The notes under the pieces were generated by a model. It saw only the letters and a program-made list of their open reading frames with translations. It was not told the origin of the DNA and made no database searches. Below, piece by piece: positions 5,571 through 6,504 of a DNA stretch of 6,504 nucleotides. The DNA is taken from positions 1-6,504 of the forward strand of contig CAZBEI010000053.1 of the NCBI GenBank assembly GCA_964490895.1, given 5' to 3'. The translations under genes and the position numbers were made by a program. Origin of the DNA: JACRAO01 sp964490895 (GTDB taxonomy: Bacteria; Bdellovibrionota; UBA1018). Position 1 is the stretch's first letter, and every line of letters begins with the position of its first letter.

Positions 5571-5710
5571 GTGTGTCAGCGTCTACCCAGTCGTGTGAGC
5601 TTGATTTTAATGTGTAGTACTCTACCGGGTAATGCAATTGTTAAATGATCAGAAAAAACTCATTTTTTAAATAAATATTTCATTTCTGACGACGGGTAGA
5701 CTGTACACAC
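5571..5710. repeat. Long imperfect inverted repeat with nested hairpin (possible MITE or structured RNA)
   Basis: The left arm 5571-5594 pairs with the right arm 5689-5710 in three blocks: GTGTGT with ACACAC (6 bp), GTCTACCC with GGGTAGAC (8 bp), and GTCGT with ACGAC (5 bp), separated by a small internal loop and a one-base bulge. Inside, TCAGAAA (5649-5655) pairs with TTTCTGA (5683-5689), and CTACCGGGTA (5622-5631) carries the CTACC and GGGTA core of both arms again. There is no T-tract after the right arm, so it is not a simple terminator. No clear target-site duplication flanks it. It could be a small non-autonomous mobile element, an RNA structure, or regulator sites. Confidence 0.55.
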
Positions 5711-5766
5711 CCGCAGCAACACCGGAAGCTATTGCAGCACCAACAGCACCACAAGGAGAAGATTAA
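5671..5766 (+). pseudogene. Possible 3' remnant of a gene with an Ala/Pro-rich tail
   Basis: After a stop at 5668-5670 the frame stays open for 31 codons to the TAA at 5764-5766, and its end reads PAATPEAIAAPTAPQGED, which looks like a real low-complexity protein C-terminus. The frame has no ATG, GTG or TTG, and no SD site precedes it. The local base content is also richer in C and G than its flanks. It overlaps the right arm of the inverted repeat. It may equally be a chance open frame. Confidence 0.25.
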
Positions 5767-5816
5767 GACGTATAAAACTAGAGGCCAATGGTTTACTGAT
5801 CAGGTAGTTATTTAAT

Positions 5817-5846
5817 TTGACAGTCCACAAATCGGACTATTCTAAA
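5817..5846 (+). promoter_or_regulatory. Candidate promoter of the DUF222-like gene, with a spacer dyad
   Basis: TTGACA (5817-5822) is a perfect -35 hexamer. The -10 is less clear: TATTCT at 5838-5843 gives a 15-base spacer, and TTCTAA or TCTAAA at 5840-5846 gives 17-18 bases. A perfect dyad AGTCC (5822-5826) / GGACT (5834-5838) lies between the two boxes, where a repressor could bind. Transcripts would have a leader of roughly 135 bases containing the hairpin at 5933-5962. Confidence 0.4.
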
Positions 5847-5932
5847 TTATTTATTTAAAAAATAATCCTATTTTTATGCATTATTTTGTTGATTTTATAA
5901 TTTTATTAAGAGATAGATCTTCTTGCTTTTGA

Positions 5933-5962
5933 TTTAAGAAAACAGGTTCATGTTTTCTTAAA
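5933..5962 (+). promoter_or_regulatory. Perfect 11-bp hairpin in the leader, just upstream of the SD site
   Basis: TTTAAGAAAAC (5933-5943) and GTTTTCTTAAA (5952-5962) are exact inverted complements around an 8-base loop (AGGTTCAT). Neither strand shows a T-tract next to it, so it is not a classical terminator. It ends 10 bases before the AGGAG of the downstream gene. It could protect the 5' end, affect initiation, or be a protein-binding dyad. Confidence 0.5.
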
Positions 5963-5972
5963 AAAGAACTTT

Positions 5973-5977
5973 AGGAG
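5973..5977 (+). promoter_or_regulatory. Shine-Dalgarno site fixing a GTG start
   Basis: AGGAG lies nine bases before the GTG at 5987-5989. No ATG occurs in that frame until about codon 53, well inside the conserved domain, so this site decides the start. Confidence 0.75.
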
Positions 5978-5986
5978 AATATAAAA

Positions 5987-6504
5987 GTGCTTAACTTAAA
6001 TCTAAAATCTTTGTCCGACGCTGAACTTCTTGCTCAAACTGAAAAAACTGTTTTTCAAGAAAGAGAATGCACCAATCTCGTCTTAGATCACCTCCGAGAA
6101 GTGGAGAAAAGATACCTTTATGCAAAACTTGGCTTTAGCAGCATGTTTGAGTATTGCACAAAGCACCTCAAATACTGCAATGCCAGTGCTCAGCTTAGAA
6201 TAGACGCCATGAGACTTTCCAATGAATTACCTGAAATAAAAGAGTCCTTAGAAAATGGGACCTTAAATCTCTCAGTCATTGGGACCGTGCAGAAGTTTAT
6301 CAGGCATGAGAAATCTAAAAATAAGAAAAAGTTTAGCACACAAGAAAAAAGGACTTTAATCAAGCAAGTCGAAGATAAGTCAAAGTGTCAGGTAGAGCAG
6401 TTTTTTATAGGTCTTTCTCCTGAGTTTATTCCACATGAAAAAAAGAGAGTGCTCAGTCCAACGCAGACAGAGATTAAGTTTGTAGCCGATCCAGAAATTT
6501 TAGA
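5987..6504 (+). CDS. DUF222-like / HNH-endonuclease-family protein (N-terminal part, runs off the window)
   Basis: 172 codons are visible before the window ends; the gene continues. The start MLNLNLKSLSDAELLAQT, then LDHLREVEKRYLYAKLGFSS (33-52), MFEYCTKHLKY, and SAQLRIDAMRLSNELPEIKE (67-86) recall the helical N-terminal domain of DUF222-like proteins that usually end in an HNH nuclease domain. Such proteins form large paralogous families in Bdellovibrio-type bacteria. The following segment has the matching pattern of a helix with LENGTLNLSVI (88-98), a Lys-rich linker (106-122), then LSPEFIPHEKKRVLS and TEIKFVADPEIL. The HNH motif itself would lie downstream and is not seen, so nuclease function is inferred from family resemblance only. 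The GTG start has a good SD site. The gene has its own candidate promoter and is separated from lpxB by a terminator, so it is not part of the lipid A unit. Composition is AT-rich. Confidence 0.7.
   Translation, partial: MLNLNLKSLSDAELLAQTEKTVFQERECTNLVLDHLREVEKRYLYAKLGFSSMFEYCTKHLKYCNASAQLRIDAMRLSNELPEIKESLENGTLNLSVIGTVQKFIRHEKSKNKKKFSTQEKRTLIKQVEDKSKCQVEQFFIGLSPEFIPHEKKRVLSPTQTEIKFVADPEIL

Larger units (their letters stand above)
5541..5986. other. Intergenic region between lpxB and the DUF222-like gene
   Basis: About 446 bases without a convincing complete gene. In order it holds a long imperfect inverted repeat (5571-5710), a short Ala/Pro-rich open frame that may be the tail of a lost gene (5671-5766), a candidate promoter with a dyad (5817-5846), a very AT-rich stretch (5840-5930), a perfect hairpin (5933-5962) and an SD site (5973-5977). 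A 13-codon ATG frame beginning MFTWKC near 5558 has no SD site and is not called. Confidence 0.6.

Noticed and set aside
5558..5599. 13-codon ATG frame (MFTWKC...) after the lpxB terminator
   Set aside because: No SD site, extremely short, and it overlaps the inverted repeat arm.
5571..5710. Inverted repeat as the ends of an intact insertion sequence
   Set aside because: Only about 95 bases lie between the arms, with no transposase frame and no obvious target-site duplication; at most a non-autonomous element.
5846..5866. AT-rich inverted repeat ATTATTT/AAATAAT
   Set aside because: In sequence this AT-rich, such 7-bp pairs arise easily by chance; no supporting context.

Overview
The window carries a lipid A / outer-membrane biogenesis cluster of a Gram-negative, diderm bacterium: the last 43 codons of bamA, then skp (ompH family), lpxD, fabZ, lpxA and lpxB, all on the + strand. 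The order bamA-skp-lpxD-fabZ-lpxA-lpxB is common in proteobacteria and their relatives. The moderate-to-low GC, and a gene at the right edge resembling the large DUF222-like/HNH-endonuclease family of predatory Bdellovibrio-type bacteria, suggest Bdellovibrionota. That taxonomic guess is inference only.

Layout. 1-133: the C-terminus of BamA, ending in the expected phenylalanine of the beta-signal. 177-1109: an unrecognised 310-residue secreted protein, AT-rich, with no visible Shine-Dalgarno (SD) site, lying where skp would normally follow bamA. 1110-1439: about 330 bases with no credible gene, ending in the skp SD site. 1440-5509: a tight skp-lpxD-fabZ-lpxA-lpxB block. Intergenic gaps there are 9 bases or less, and the last four genes overlap (8, 4 and 4 bases). 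The start codons weaken along the block (ATG, ATG, ATG, GTG, TTG), which points to translational coupling. A hairpin terminator starts inside the lpxB stop codon and closes the block. 5541-5986: a non-coding stretch with a long imperfect inverted repeat, a short Ala/Pro-rich frame that may be a gene remnant, a candidate promoter with a small dyad, and a perfect 11-bp hairpin just upstream of an SD site. 5987-end: the N-terminal 172 codons of the DUF222-like/HNH-type gene, cut by the window edge.

How the genes work together. LpxA acylates UDP-GlcNAc, and LpxD adds the second hydroxyacyl chain after LpxC (not in the window). LpxB condenses lipid X with UDP-2,3-diacylglucosamine to give the lipid A disaccharide. 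FabZ works in the fatty acid cycle that shares the 3-hydroxyacyl-ACP pool with LpxA and LpxD. Skp and BamA escort and insert outer-membrane proteins. The enzyme between LpxD and LpxB (LpxH/LpxI/LpxG) is not encoded here.

The most interesting points are: the orphan secreted protein wedged between bamA and skp; the structured spacer at 5571-5710; a recent in-frame 24-bp-period duplication at the lpxD 3' end that overlaps the fabZ translation-initiation region; and divergent residues at normally conserved places in LpxB and LpxA. I found no CRISPR array, tRNA, rRNA or intact insertion sequence, and nothing I can defend as a wholly new system.
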